Below are positions 1-8,653 of a DNA stretch of 64,000 bases, one piece after another. The position numbers and the translations under genes were made by a program. The notes below the pieces were generated by a model. It ran no database searches and was not told where the DNA came from. It saw only the letters and a list, made by a program, of their open reading frames with translations. How positions within the stretch are numbered: the stretch's first letter is position 1; each line of letters begins with the position of its first letter. The stretch comes from an uncultured SAR86 cluster bacterium (GTDB lineage: Bacteria > Pseudomonadota > Gammaproteobacteria > Magnimaribacterales > AG-339-G14), in NCBI GenBank assembly GCA_902625415.1, contig CACOBG010000001.1, forward strand, positions 62,001-126,000, given 5' to 3'.

Positions 1-39
1 TTAATTTATTTAGGTATTGAAACTTAGTAAGATTAATTC

Positions 40-864
40 ATGAGTTTATATGAAGATAAAAAAGTCCTAATCACAGGCGCATCAACTGGAATAGGCTATG
101 CCTTAGCTGAAGAATTAAATAAAAGAGGTGCAGAAGTTATCTTGACTGCAAGATCAGAGGATAAATTGCATGCACTTGCTGAAAAAATTAAAGCTTCTGG
201 TGGGAAAGCACATATCTTTGTAGAAGATCTTTCTATTCAAGGGTCAGCTGAAGCTTTATATAACAAAATAAAATCGCAAAATTTATCTGTCGATATCTTA
301 ATTAATAATGCCGGATATGGTAGATGGGGAGAATTGACTAGCTTTGAAAGAGATGATTATGCAGAGATGTTACAACTCAATGTTGTGACACTGACTGATC
401 TTTGCCATTTGTATTTGCCCGATATGGTTCGACAAGGTGGTGGTGGCATTATAAATGTTGGCTCTATGGCCTCTTTAGCACCAATACCATATGCAAGTAT
501 TTATTCTTCTTCAAAAGCATATGTTTTGATGTTTTCTGAAGCTATTAGGTTTGAATATCAAGACAAAAATATCAAAGTTATGGCCCTCCTTCCCGGAGGA
601 ACGGAATCAGAGTTTGCCCGAGTAGCTACAGAAAAATCGGAGGAACTTACAAAAAGATATCAAAATCGAGATAACTCAGCTTCTGGTATGTCTATGCAAA
701 CTTCGCATGATGTTGCCCTAGAATGTCTCGAGGGTTATGAAAAAGATAAGCAATTCGTTATATGTGGTACAGGCAACAGAATATTAAATTTTGTTACTGG
801 CTTTATGAGTAGAAAAACCGTTTTAAATTTTACTGGGAAAATGTTTAAACGTATTGCCGGCTAG
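40..864 (+). CDS. Short-chain dehydrogenase/reductase (classical SDR)
   Basis: NAD(P)-dependent oxidoreductase with a Rossmann fold, probably cytosolic. The cofactor motif TGASTGIG is at residues 12-19, NNAG at 89-92, and the catalytic triad reads S142, Y155 and K159 (YSSSK). The 274-residue length is normal for a classical SDR of the DltE/YqjQ type; the last ~70 residues form a variable substrate lid, so the substrate cannot be read from sequence. It converges on the GST operon and is the only plus-strand gene before 7.9 kb. An SDR beside several GSTs and a class III CoA-transferase is a combination known from glutathione-dependent epoxide/diol catabolism, but that link is inference. Confidence 0.9.
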   Translation: MSLYEDKKVLITGASTGIGYALAEELNKRGAEVILTARSEDKLHALAEKIKASGGKAHIFVEDLSIQGSAEALYNKIKSQNLSVDILINNAGYGRWGELTSFERDDYAEMLQLNVVTLTDLCHLYLPDMVRQGGGGIINVGSMASLAPIPYASIYSSSKAYVLMFSEAIRFEYQDKNIKVMALLPGGTESEFARVATEKSEELTKRYQNRDNSASGMSMQTSHDVALECLEGYEKDKQFVICGTGNRILNFVTGFMSRKTVLNFTGKMFKRIAG

Positions 865-884
865 AAAAAAAATTTAAAATTTTT

Positions 885-1640
885 TTATAAGCTCAAATCA
901 GAAGCGATTTCATTCAAATGGCTAAAAGTCTCTAAATTGGCTTTCATGATAATTTCCATTTCGGGAACTGTTTCACTTATGTCTCCCATTTTAGTTAAAA
1001 CCATGTGAACGTCATCGTGATAGGGAAGCTTGCTCATATCCTCCAGCCAACGACTTAGATTTTCAAAGTCGCTATAGTCATAGAGATTGGTAAATTGCGT
1101 ATTCAGCTGAGCAATTTCAACATAGGCTGAAAAGTCGGCAATGGTGACATGTTCCCCTGCAATAAATTTATTTTTTTTAAGCCACTGAGTTTCTAATGCT
1201 TTGAGGGCGTTATTGAACATTTTTTGAGACATATTGATTAAGTCTTCTGAAAGTCCCAAGTCAGGTCTCAAAATTGGTGCAAAATAACCAGTAGATGCCT
1301 CTTTAATACTTCGGTGATGATAGTGAAGATAATGATCGACCTTTCCTCTCAGTTCAGGATCTGCTGGATATAAATCGTCCCATTTGTGTTTGTTACACAA
1401 GTAACACATGATTGCAATCGACTCCGATAATAAATATCCGGTATCGGGATCTTCCAAACCAGGAATAGTTGCATTGGGATATTTTTCTAAATAAGAAGGA
1501 TGACGAGTTCCATTTTCTTTTGGAGAACCTGGAGCGGTGATAATCAATTCAAAAGGCAATTTTTTATAAAGCATCATCCATAGAACCGTCCTTACAGCCT
1601 GAGACATGGGAACACCAAAAATTTTAAGTTTACTACTCAT
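885..1640 (-). CDS. Glutathione S-transferase family protein (theta-like)
   Basis: Cytosolic GST: an N-terminal thioredoxin-like domain (residues ~5-85), with the glutathione-site ES-A-I motif (SESIAIMCYL) near residue 72, then an all-helical C-terminal domain with the usual NKFIAGEHVTIADFS signature. The serine near residue 13 (VPMSQAVR) sits where theta-class enzymes place their catalytic serine. Length of 251 residues is slightly longer than bacterial beta GSTs, with an extended C-terminal tail. It is the last gene of the minus-strand GST run, 2 bases after the yghU-like gene. The substrate is unknown. Confidence 0.88.
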   Translation of the reverse strand: MSSKLKIFGVPMSQAVRTVLWMMLYKKLPFELIITAPGSPKENGTRHPSYLEKYPNATIPGLEDPDTGYLLSESIAIMCYLCNKHKWDDLYPADPELRGKVDHYLHYHHRSIKEASTGYFAPILRPDLGLSEDLINMSQKMFNNALKALETQWLKKNKFIAGEHVTIADFSAYVEIAQLNTQFTNLYDYSDFENLSRWLEDMSKLPYHDDVHMVLTKMGDISETVPEMEIIMKANLETFSHLNEIASDLSL

Positions 1641-1642
1641 GT

Positions 1643-2485
1643 TTAATCAAGATCGCTGGCATCGTGCCTTTCAGGAATTGCATTATCTTCTGGTCCACTA
1701 GGAGGTCGCCCTACTCTAGCTCCTCTTTTAAAGGCGGGTCTCTCAGAAATTTCCTCGGCCCAACGAACGACGTTTTTATAAGACTTCACGTCTAAAAATT
1801 CTGCTGCGTTGTATGCATTTTTTAGCACCAAATAACCATACCAAGGATGAATTGCCATATCGGCGATATTGTATTCATCACCACAAATGAATTTTCTATT
1901 TTCTAAATTTTTATCCAAGACATCCAATTGACGCTTAACTTCCATGGCAAAACGATTAATGGGATATTCAAATTTTTCTGGAGCATAGGCATAAAAGTGT
2001 CCAAAACCTCCACCCAAGTATGGAGCGCTACCCATTTGCCAGAAAAGCCAAGACATGCACTCTGCTCTTGCAGCAGGATCAGTTGGGATGAACTCACCAA
2101 ACTTCTCAGCGAGATAAATTAGAATTGCACCGGATTCAAAAACTCTCGTATGTGGCTCTGAACTTCTGTCTAAAAGAGCAGGAATTTTAGAATTTGGATT
2201 TATTTCAACAAAACCACTTCCGAATTGATCGCCATTTCCTATGTTAATCAGATAAGCATCATACTCAGCGCCTTCATGTCCCAAAGCTAAAAGTTCTTCA
2301 AGAAGGACAGTGACCTTAACTCCATTAGGTGTTCCAAGCGAATAGAGTTGCATAGGATGTTTTCCAACAGGCAGTTCTTTATCATGTGTTGCTCCAGAAA
2401 TTGGTCTATTTATATTTGCAAATCTGCCACCGCTTTCTTGATCCCAAGTCCATACTTTTGGGGGCGTGTACTTTTCATCTGTCAT
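1643..2485 (-). CDS. yghU: YghU-type glutathione S-transferase / disulfide-bond reductase
   Basis: Strongly resembles E. coli YghU over its full length: the N-terminal extension with PPKVW and GGRFANINRP, the core LYSLGTPNGVKVT near residue 47, EINPNSKIPAL, FESGAILIYLAEKFG, the LGGGFGHFYAYAPEK stretch and the C-terminal RHDASD. YghU and related enzymes bind two glutathiones and act as disulfide reductases or peroxidases with little classical transferase activity (family knowledge). Length of 280 residues matches the family. It lies 33 bases after the preceding GST gene and 2 bases before the next, inside the same operon. Confidence 0.93.
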   Translation of the reverse strand: MTDEKYTPPKVWTWDQESGGRFANINRPISGATHDKELPVGKHPMQLYSLGTPNGVKVTVLLEELLALGHEGAEYDAYLINIGNGDQFGSGFVEINPNSKIPALLDRSSEPHTRVFESGAILIYLAEKFGEFIPTDPAARAECMSWLFWQMGSAPYLGGGFGHFYAYAPEKFEYPINRFAMEVKRQLDVLDKNLENRKFICGDEYNIADMAIHPWYGYLVLKNAYNAAEFLDVKSYKNVVRWAEEISERPAFKRGARVGRPPSGPEDNAIPERHDASDLD

Positions 2486-2518
2486 TAAGTTTCTCCAAAT
2501 AATATTATTGTAACTTTA

Positions 2519-3148
2519 TTATTCAACTAACATGCTCGGTCTTGATGATACCTCTTTGTGCCATCGATATAAGTTCTTCAAATCTTTTTGTGGTTCCAAA
2601 TTTACCATATCAGAAGCAAAATCTATTGCTGATACTAAAGTTATGTCAGCAATGGTAAAACGATCTCCTGCTACATAGTTATTTTTTTCGAATTCATTAT
2701 CAAGTCTTTCGTAGAAAGATCTGACATTTTTGTCACTTGCTTCTTTTGCTTTTGGAATTTGATCGAAAATTCCTAAACTACCGACTATTGGCCCATTCAC
2801 CCAAGAAATGCCAATCTGCATCCATAATTCAAATTCAATGTGTCTGTTTCTACTTTCAATATATGCGATCTCATAAGCATCCATTCCAAACAGATTTGGC
2901 TCGGGTTTAATTAGTTCTAAATAACGACAAATGGCAACAGATTCAGAGATGCATTCACCATTTTCAAGCTCTAATACAGGAATCTTTCCACTAGGATTTT
3001 TGGTCAAAAACTCAGGAGTTTTGTGCTCTCTTTTTCCCATATCGCAATTTATAAGTTCCAATTCGATATCCTTCTCATTAGCAAATATTTTTACTCTTCG
3101 GGGATTTGGAGCTTTTGGAAAATCATACAGTTTCATTTTTTTTGTCAT
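2519..3148 (-). CDS. Glutathione S-transferase family protein
   Basis: A 209-residue two-domain GST. The N-terminal thioredoxin-like domain holds LYDFPKAPNPRRVKIF (residues 7-22), the cis-proline GKIPVLEL and the glutathione-binding SESVAICRYLE near residue 68. The C-terminal helical domain has NYVAGDRFTIADIT. It overlaps the end of the upstream GST-like gene by 4 bases, a sign of translational coupling. The substrate cannot be assigned. It is probably not a duplicate of its neighbours, because identity outside the motifs looks low, suggesting distinct roles within one pathway. Confidence 0.88.
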   Translation of the reverse strand: MTKKMKLYDFPKAPNPRRVKIFANEKDIELELINCDMGKREHKTPEFLTKNPSGKIPVLELENGECISESVAICRYLELIKPEPNLFGMDAYEIAYIESRNRHIEFELWMQIGISWVNGPIVGSLGIFDQIPKAKEASDKNVRSFYERLDNEFEKNNYVAGDRFTIADITLVSAIDFASDMVNLEPQKDLKNLYRWHKEVSSRPSMLVE

Positions 3149-4254
3149 TCGTTCACTCCAAGCATCTTTCTATCTGCTCTAAAGGGTAAATCTTCTTCTT
3201 GATTATCCATTAGAGGAAGATTTTTATCTCTCCATAATGGTTCCCAGCATCCAAACTCTTTAAGAAGAATTTCTACTTGAGTTTTATCATCCTCAACAAG
3301 CTGAGTAAAACGATCTCTTAATTCTTTTAGACACCATACTCTGTATAGAGAGTATCTTGCGTTTTTTAGATAGACATTTTTAAATTTAAAATCGAATTTG
3401 GTTTTGTTTTGTTTTACTGCGTCTACATTTGCCGATAAATAAGGCAAATAGACTTTTCCAATTGCCCTGAACAATGGTTCCAGATCCTTAGGAATCCCCT
3501 CCTCAAAATCATCATTTATTTTTGATATTCTTGCATTCCATAAATTACTTACCCAGCTCAAAACGTTAGGAGCCTTTTGACGAATAATTTCTAATGGAAC
3601 AGGATCTAAAGCAAAATGCCTAAAGAAAGGGCCAGAAAAACCAATATCGGCTATTGAGGGACGATTACCGAAAAGAAATTTTCTCTTTTCAAAGATATTG
3701 CTGAGATTTTCCAAAAGTTTTAAAAAATCTTCTTCAACTGTTTTAGTATTTTCTTTTGTGATTCCATCTCCAGTTGTATATCCATTTCTTTGTCTTCTGG
3801 TTAAAAATATTTTTTTCATCCAAAAGGGTAAAGGTATAGAACTTAATAATTCTTCTGCTAGATGCCTTGAAGCAAAATGCGCTCCCTCAGAATAATGCCA
3901 ACGATAGTGCATAGCAGTTCTCCACCACCACTCATCTGCCCAATCCTCCAATAAAAAAGCAAAAAAGGCTTGGATAGGATCTTCAGGAATGATTTTATTC
4001 TCTGGAATTTTAGACTCAAACCATTGAATCATTTTAGTAGTATCAGTCATCCATCTACCGTCGGGTAATTCGACTGCCGGCATTTGATGAATGCCGACTT
4101 TTTTTTTCATGATTCTTTCGAATCTTGGATATTTCAGAACCTTTTGTTCATAGGGAATTTCTTTTACTCTAAAGTAGTTTTCCATCTTGCCAGTAAAATA
4201 AGAAATATTTGAGCCATAAAGCAAAATTGGCTTTGAAAGATCTAGTTCACACAT
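3145..4254 (-). CDS. Long GST-like protein with a C-terminal extension
   Basis: The first ~85 residues form a thioredoxin-like GST N-domain (PILLYGSNISYFTGK, then HQMPAVELPDG with the cis-proline). A helical domain follows, containing a tryptophan-rich stretch (DWADEWWW) and KFLFGNRPSIADIGFSG near residue 205. About 120 further residues, beyond the length of a normal GST (200-250), make a C-terminal extension that I do not recognise. Total length is 369 residues. The usual SES-A-I glutathione motif is replaced by TDTTKMIQWFE, so glutathione binding may be altered. It sits between the CoA-transferase and another GST in the operon and overlaps the next gene by 4 bases. Confidence 0.8.
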   Translation of the reverse strand: MCELDLSKPILLYGSNISYFTGKMENYFRVKEIPYEQKVLKYPRFERIMKKKVGIHQMPAVELPDGRWMTDTTKMIQWFESKIPENKIIPEDPIQAFFAFLLEDWADEWWWRTAMHYRWHYSEGAHFASRHLAEELLSSIPLPFWMKKIFLTRRQRNGYTTGDGITKENTKTVEEDFLKLLENLSNIFEKRKFLFGNRPSIADIGFSGPFFRHFALDPVPLEIIRQKAPNVLSWVSNLWNARISKINDDFEEGIPKDLEPLFRAIGKVYLPYLSANVDAVKQNKTKFDFKFKNVYLKNARYSLYRVWCLKELRDRFTQLVEDDKTQVEILLKEFGCWEPLWRDKNLPLMDNQEEDLPFRADRKMLGVNE

Positions 4255-4263
4255 GTAGTTGCT

Positions 4264-5451
4264 CTATTCTGTAACGAAAAGTTTTTTTTCTGAAATAAGA
4301 GAAGAAATTTTTTCATCTGAGTAACCAAGGTTCAGAAGGATTTCCCTACTGTGTTCTCCTAGCTTTGGTGCCGGCCTTGATATTTCGCTGGGAGTTTTTT
4401 CAAATCTAGCTGCAGGTCTAGCTTGGCGAACTTCACCAAATTCTTCGAAGTTCAGCTTGAGCACAGATTGGTTAGAAATGATTTGTTCATTACCTAATAA
4501 TTCCATACGGTCCAACAATGGTGCACTCGGAACACCCTCAGCTTTAAAACGAGCAAGAATTTCCTCACTATCCCACTTAGAAATTTCTGCTCCTGTAATT
4601 TCTTTTCTTTCTTGGGCATTACTCACCCTTCCTGCTGGTGTAGCAAACCGCTCATCGTCAATCAAATCTTCCCTCTCCAAAGCTTTACACATCCCTTGCC
4701 ATTCTGCGTCAGATACCGCACCTGCGGTAATGAATCTATCTTTAGCTTCATAAATTAAATCTTGTGAACCTTGAAGCTTTCTAACATCAACTTCATTTTC
4801 AGCAAAAACAATTCCAGCCATTCCTTCAGGCCAAAAAAATGAAATCATCGAATCCAACATAGATAATTCGATGTGTTGGCTTATTCCCTGTTTTTCCCTT
4901 GCATAAAGGGCAGAAGAAATTGCTTGTGCAGCAGTTAGAGAAGTGACTTTATCCGCGATGATAATTCGAAACATTTTTGGTCGGCCCGTATCTCGATCTG
5001 CTTGTATATCAGTTGCCCCTGACAAAGCTTGTATGACTGGATCATAAACTCTTGAATTTGCATAAGGTCCTTCCTTGCCAAAACCGCTTATAGAAAGATA
5101 AATAATATCTTGGTTGACCTCTCTGATCGCTTTTTCGCCGAAGCCCATCCTATCGATTGCACCCGGTCGAAAATTTTGCATAAAAACATCTGCATCTTCT
5201 GTAAGCTTAAAAAGGATTTCTTTTCCTTCTTGAGACTTAAGATCCAATGCGATTGATTTTTTTCCCCTATTGCAGGAAAAAAATACCGGATTTACTCCAT
5301 TATGGGTTGCAGCCATATGCCTTACTAATTCTCCTGAGACAGGTTCAACTTTGATAACTTCAGCACCTTGATCTGCTAAAATCATCGCGCCGACCGGACC
5401 AGAAACCATGCTGGTTAGGTCCAAGACTTTTACTCCATTTAGGGGTCCCAT
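4264..5451 (-). CDS. Class III CoA-transferase (CaiB/BaiF/Frc family)
   Basis: A 395-residue family III CoA-transferase or alpha-methylacyl-CoA racemase-type enzyme. The N-terminal PLNGVKVLDLTSMVSGPVGAMILADQGAEVIKVE-type start is typical. VFMQNFRPGAIDRMGFG near residue 92 and LSISGFGKEGPYA near 125 are family hallmarks, and the conserved catalytic Asp lies in the following YDPVIQA region. These enzymes move CoA between carboxylic acids or epimerise 2-methylacyl-CoAs. It sits 9 bases before the long GST-like gene and 3 bases after another GST. IsoG of the isoprene pathway belongs to this family and also sits with GSTs, so it may activate a glutathionylated acid here (inference). Confidence 0.9.
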   Translation of the reverse strand: MGPLNGVKVLDLTSMVSGPVGAMILADQGAEVIKVEPVSGELVRHMAATHNGVNPVFFSCNRGKKSIALDLKSQEGKEILFKLTEDADVFMQNFRPGAIDRMGFGEKAIREVNQDIIYLSISGFGKEGPYANSRVYDPVIQALSGATDIQADRDTGRPKMFRIIIADKVTSLTAAQAISSALYAREKQGISQHIELSMLDSMISFFWPEGMAGIVFAENEVDVRKLQGSQDLIYEAKDRFITAGAVSDAEWQGMCKALEREDLIDDERFATPAGRVSNAQERKEITGAEISKWDSEEILARFKAEGVPSAPLLDRMELLGNEQIISNQSVLKLNFEEFGEVRQARPAARFEKTPSEISRPAPKLGEHSREILLNLGYSDEKISSLISEKKLFVTE

Positions 5452-5454
5452 TTT

Positions 5455-6099
5455 TTAGTTTGAATAGTTTATTTTCATCGCTTTTTGATAGGCACTTCTC
5501 AAGGCTATTCTAGCTCGATATTCTGCAACTTTATCAGGTAAAGAAAACTCATAAAAAATCGCCCAATCCAAACAAGTCATTAAAAAAATATCAGCTAATC
5601 CAAATCCATCTTTGAGAATGGTTTTTCTGGAATTTAAGTGATTCTCTATTACCTGAATTTGACGCATAAAGTATTCCCTGCAGGCATCTACTACAATTGG
5701 TGACTCACCATAAATATCTTTCAAATCATAATGCCTTCTCATAACATAAAGAGATGTTTCATCTAGTTCTCCATAGATAAAACTGCACCATTCATCTTCC
5801 TTGGAAATATCAATCTCATCTCTTGGGATATAAATTTTTTTAGAAGAAAAGTTTTTTTGTAGATATCTACATATTGCTAAGCTTTCTGAAAGCTTTAATT
5901 TCTTATGTTCCATGGCTGGTATTTTTTGCTTTGGGTTGATTTGAGAAAATTCTTCTGTTTGAGTTTCTCCTGTTCGAGGACCTATGGGAATTAGTTCATA
6001 ATTTATTTCCAATTCTTCAGCCATCCATATTGGTCTAAGGGTTCTTGCAGTCCCTGCCCCCCAAAGTTTGATGGAATCGTTCTTCTGTTTAGCTTGCAA
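5455..6099 (-). CDS. Glutathione S-transferase family protein (TTG start)
   Basis: GST with the N-domain KLWGAGTARTLRPIWMAEEL, PKQKIPAMEH (cis-proline) and LSESLAICRYLQ, then a helical domain with GFGLADIFLMTCLDW. The ORF track starts at a TTG at 6141, leaving an unusually long leader before the first beta strand and a 53-base overlap with the PAP2 gene. I prefer the TTG at 6099 (LQAKQKNDSIKLW), which begins just before the fold and overlaps the PAP2 stop codon (6089-6091) by 11 bases. There is no ATG candidate. It lies 3 bases before the CoA-transferase gene, in the same operon. Confidence 0.83.
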   Translation of the reverse strand: MQAKQKNDSIKLWGAGTARTLRPIWMAEELEINYELIPIGPRTGETQTEEFSQINPKQKIPAMEHKKLKLSESLAICRYLQKNFSSKKIYIPRDEIDISKEDEWCSFIYGELDETSLYVMRRHYDLKDIYGESPIVVDACREYFMRQIQVIENHLNSRKTILKDGFGLADIFLMTCLDWAIFYEFSLPDKVAEYRARIALRSAYQKAMKINYSN

Positions 6100-6946
6100 G
6101 ATTAAATAATTTCCAAAATCTTGGAATAACCCAAGAGACAAAAATTGAGAAGAATAGGCCTAAGGAATAACTGTATAAAATAGATGTCAATCCAGATAAC
6201 TCGACAAGCCCTTCAATCTGAAAGAGAAATATCATTATAAAAAAAACTGCCGCGCTACTAATTAATGATAATAAGAGTTTAATTAAATTATTTGATGCAA
6301 TAACTAAGTTTGATGCTCCTAAAAACCATCCAGTCATAGCTCCCAATAACCAATTGGATATCTCATGCTCTTCATGAGATGGATAGAGCAAATGAACAAA
6401 AAATTGAAAAGCAATAAGAATAAAAAACCAAGATAACTTGTCAAATTTTTCATAAAGCTTATTAACAACAGCAAAATGCCAAAGCAAAAGAATAAAACTA
6501 CCAATAAAAAGACCTGAAACAACATCTCCTAAATCATGCACCCCTAAATACATTCTGCTAAAGGCAACTAATAAGATAAAAGTTATAGCACCTATAGATA
6601 TGAATTTATTTTTTAGTTCGTAAGCCAAAAGTCCCCAAAGAGTTACAGCAATTTGAGCATGACCACTTGGCCAACCATAACTAGTTCCAATTCCTCCATC
6701 CAACATAAAGTCTTCTGGAGGTCTAGGATCCTGAAAGAAATCTTTTAAAAAACTATTTATTACTGCAGAAATAAATAGCAGCATAGCAACTCTAGAAAAC
6801 CTTTGAGGCGACCAAAAAAAATACCCAAAGGCTATAAATAAAAATAAAAAAATTGGGTATCCAGTTAAAGAAACATTGTAAAAAAAGAAATTAAAAAAAG
6901 GAGTTCTTATTCCTTCAACCCAAGATAAGTCATTCCAAATAGACAT
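6089..6946 (-). CDS. PAP2-family membrane phosphatase
   Basis: An integral inner-membrane protein with about seven or eight hydrophobic segments over 285 residues. It carries the type 2 phosphatidic acid phosphatase signature: KDFFQDPRPP near residue 68, YGWPSGHAQ near 89 (catalytic SGH) and SRMYLGVHDLGDV near 131. Such enzymes hydrolyse lipid phosphates such as phosphatidate or undecaprenyl pyrophosphate at the outer face. It is embedded in the GST operon, 10 bases after the upstream GST-like gene and overlapping the next GST, which is an odd partner. The C-terminal half (SHEEHEISNWLLGAMTG onward) adds several extra membrane helices. Confidence 0.88.
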   Translation of the reverse strand: MSIWNDLSWVEGIRTPFFNFFFYNVSLTGYPIFLFLFIAFGYFFWSPQRFSRVAMLLFISAVINSFLKDFFQDPRPPEDFMLDGGIGTSYGWPSGHAQIAVTLWGLLAYELKNKFISIGAITFILLVAFSRMYLGVHDLGDVVSGLFIGSFILLLWHFAVVNKLYEKFDKLSWFFILIAFQFFVHLLYPSHEEHEISNWLLGAMTGWFLGASNLVIASNNLIKLLLSLISSAAVFFIMIFLFQIEGLVELSGLTSILYSYSLGLFFSIFVSWVIPRFWKLFNLAS

Positions 6947-6956
6947 CTTTTATTTT

Positions 6957-7766
6957 TTAAACAGGATCTCCGCCAAGAACAGCAGGAGTTTCGCAATAAG
7001 TTTTTAGAATATAGTCTCGATGAGAAAGAATTCTATCAGTCAAGACCTCTTTGATTTCTGAAATCTTAGAATTTGCTTCAAAGAAATAAAGCATTCCTTC
7101 ATTTTGTTTGGTCTTAGGCATAATTTCTAAAGAAGCTGGAAGGATTGTCATACTGATTGTTGACCAGTAGATATCTACTGCGGAAATTTTATTGCCAATT
7201 AAATATTTTGATCCTTTTTCTTCCTGTTTTTTTAGCTGACGGTCAATCAGCCTGATGATTTCTGCCATTTTGCTTGGAGCTTTGGAACTCGCATCATCAC
7301 TATAACCATATTTTCTTGCAAGTGGACCATCCGACAAGATTCTCATATTCCAAACAAGCCCATCCTCGCCCAAAACTATGGCACATAACCCAAACATATC
7401 TGCTCTTTCTTGAAAATTATCTGGAATCAAATTGATGCTATCCGAAGAGCCAATCTCTTCTGCCAAAGCAAGTTGTTCTATCCAGACGTTTCTGGGACGC
7501 TCTTCATCATGAAACATCGTAGGCAAAGATGTCTGACTGGTAAGTTCGTAAAGCCTAGCTTGACGATCTTTTCCAGTTTTTTTGTCAACACCCATAAAGG
7601 GATGTAAAACTCTTGTGATTTTTATTTTTTTTACATAACAGATATTTTTTAATGCTTCCGCATAAATTGCCTGAATTCCTGGAACGAATGTAATTCTCGT
7701 TCCTTCTTTCATTTTTGCAGCTTCTTCAAGTGAAATGAATTCTGGTGATGAAGTTTTTTTAGTCAT
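6957..7766 (-). CDS. Divergent GST-like protein, first gene of the GST run
   Basis: A 269-residue divergent GST-family protein. After an ~18-residue N-terminal tail comes a thioredoxin-like region (ITFVPGIQAIYAEALKNICYVKKIKITRVLHP, then TSLPTMFHDEERPRNVWIEQLALAEEIG) and a helical domain with GSKYLIGNKISAVDIYWST near residue 190, which is the GST helical-cap signature. No standard catalytic Ser, Tyr or Cys is obvious at the first helix. It is the promoter-proximal gene of the minus-strand run and faces the divergent enoyl-CoA hydratase gene across 127 bases, which probably hold both promoters. The substrate is unknown. Confidence 0.75.
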   Translation of the reverse strand: MTKKTSSPEFISLEEAAKMKEGTRITFVPGIQAIYAEALKNICYVKKIKITRVLHPFMGVDKKTGKDRQARLYELTSQTSLPTMFHDEERPRNVWIEQLALAEEIGSSDSINLIPDNFQERADMFGLCAIVLGEDGLVWNMRILSDGPLARKYGYSDDASSKAPSKMAEIIRLIDRQLKKQEEKGSKYLIGNKISAVDIYWSTISMTILPASLEIMPKTKQNEGMLYFFEANSKISEIKEVLTDRILSHRDYILKTYCETPAVLGGDPV

Positions 7767-7893
7767 ATGCTCTCCCTGATATGTCTAAAGTTAAATTAAA
7801 CAATTTAAGTATTTTTTACAAGACAAAGGCTCTTAGTTTCTCATTATTTTTTTGTGTATAGTATTTTGTAAATTATCATTTTAGGAAAATATT

Positions 7894-8616
7894 GTGATTG
7901 AGCTAGAAAAAAAAGAATCTATTTATCATTTGTGTATGAACGCAGGTGAAAACCGATGGAATACTGCATTCGTGAGACAGTTTGCTGAGGCATTGGATGA
8001 AATAGAAAAAGATGAGGGTCCAGGAGCATTAGTAACATCTTCTAAAGATCCTAAATTCTTTTCAAACGGGTTAGATCTTGACTGGATGCAAAACCCTGAA
8101 GACTATCCTGAAAGTGGAGATAAAGAAGTTTTTGGTGAAGAATTCATGTACTTAATGGGAAGGATTATTACTTTACCAATCCCAAGTATTTGTGTGGTCA
8201 ATGGTCATGCTTTTGGCGCAGGTTTTATGTTGGCTCTCTCGCATGATATTAGATTGATGAGAGAAGATCGAGGTTTTCTCTGCGCAAATGAAATGCAACT
8301 TGGATTTAAAATTCCGAGACCAGAATTGGCTTTATTTAGACATAAAATTCCTGCGAATTCTTTTTTTGAGACCGTTCAATTGTCCAAACGTTGGACTGGG
8401 GAATCTGCTTTTGCAGCTGGGATTGTTCAAGGCAAAGGTTCATTTAAAGAATTACCCGAGATAGCAATAAAAAAAGCAGAAGAATTGGCACCTCTTGCTA
8501 AAGATAGAAAACATTATGCTGCACAAAAAGAAATGCTCTACGGAGAAAATGCAGCTATTAATTTAAACCACGGGCCAGCACATATGTTAAAGAATTCAAA
8601 AGAATTTGAACTTTAA
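7894..8616 (+). CDS. Enoyl-CoA hydratase/isomerase family protein
   Basis: Crotonase-fold protein of 240 residues starting at GTG, with an AGGA ribosome site 8 bases upstream. NGHAFGAGFMLALSHDIRLM near residue 103 forms the oxyanion-hole region and FSNGLDLDWM near 54 the first CoA loop. The sequence NEMQLGFKIP resembles delta3,delta2-enoyl-CoA isomerases of plant and peroxisomal type more than bacterial FadB-type hydratases, so isomerisation of 3-enoyl-CoA is the more likely reaction. It is divergent from the GST/CoA-transferase operon and may act on the same CoA ester (inference). Confidence 0.85.
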   Translation: MIELEKKESIYHLCMNAGENRWNTAFVRQFAEALDEIEKDEGPGALVTSSKDPKFFSNGLDLDWMQNPEDYPESGDKEVFGEEFMYLMGRIITLPIPSICVVNGHAFGAGFMLALSHDIRLMREDRGFLCANEMQLGFKIPRPELALFRHKIPANSFFETVQLSKRWTGESAFAAGIVQGKGSFKELPEIAIKKAEELAPLAKDRKHYAAQKEMLYGENAAINLNHGPAHMLKNSKEFEL

Positions 8617-8653
8617 TTAAGACTGCGTCCTTTCAATCGACTTAATAATGATA

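Noticed and set aside
864-886. A/T-only hairpin between the SDR and the GST operon
   Set aside because: AAAAAAATTT/AAATTTTTTT self-complementarity is expected by chance in such AT-rich DNA; a bidirectional terminator is possible but unsupported.
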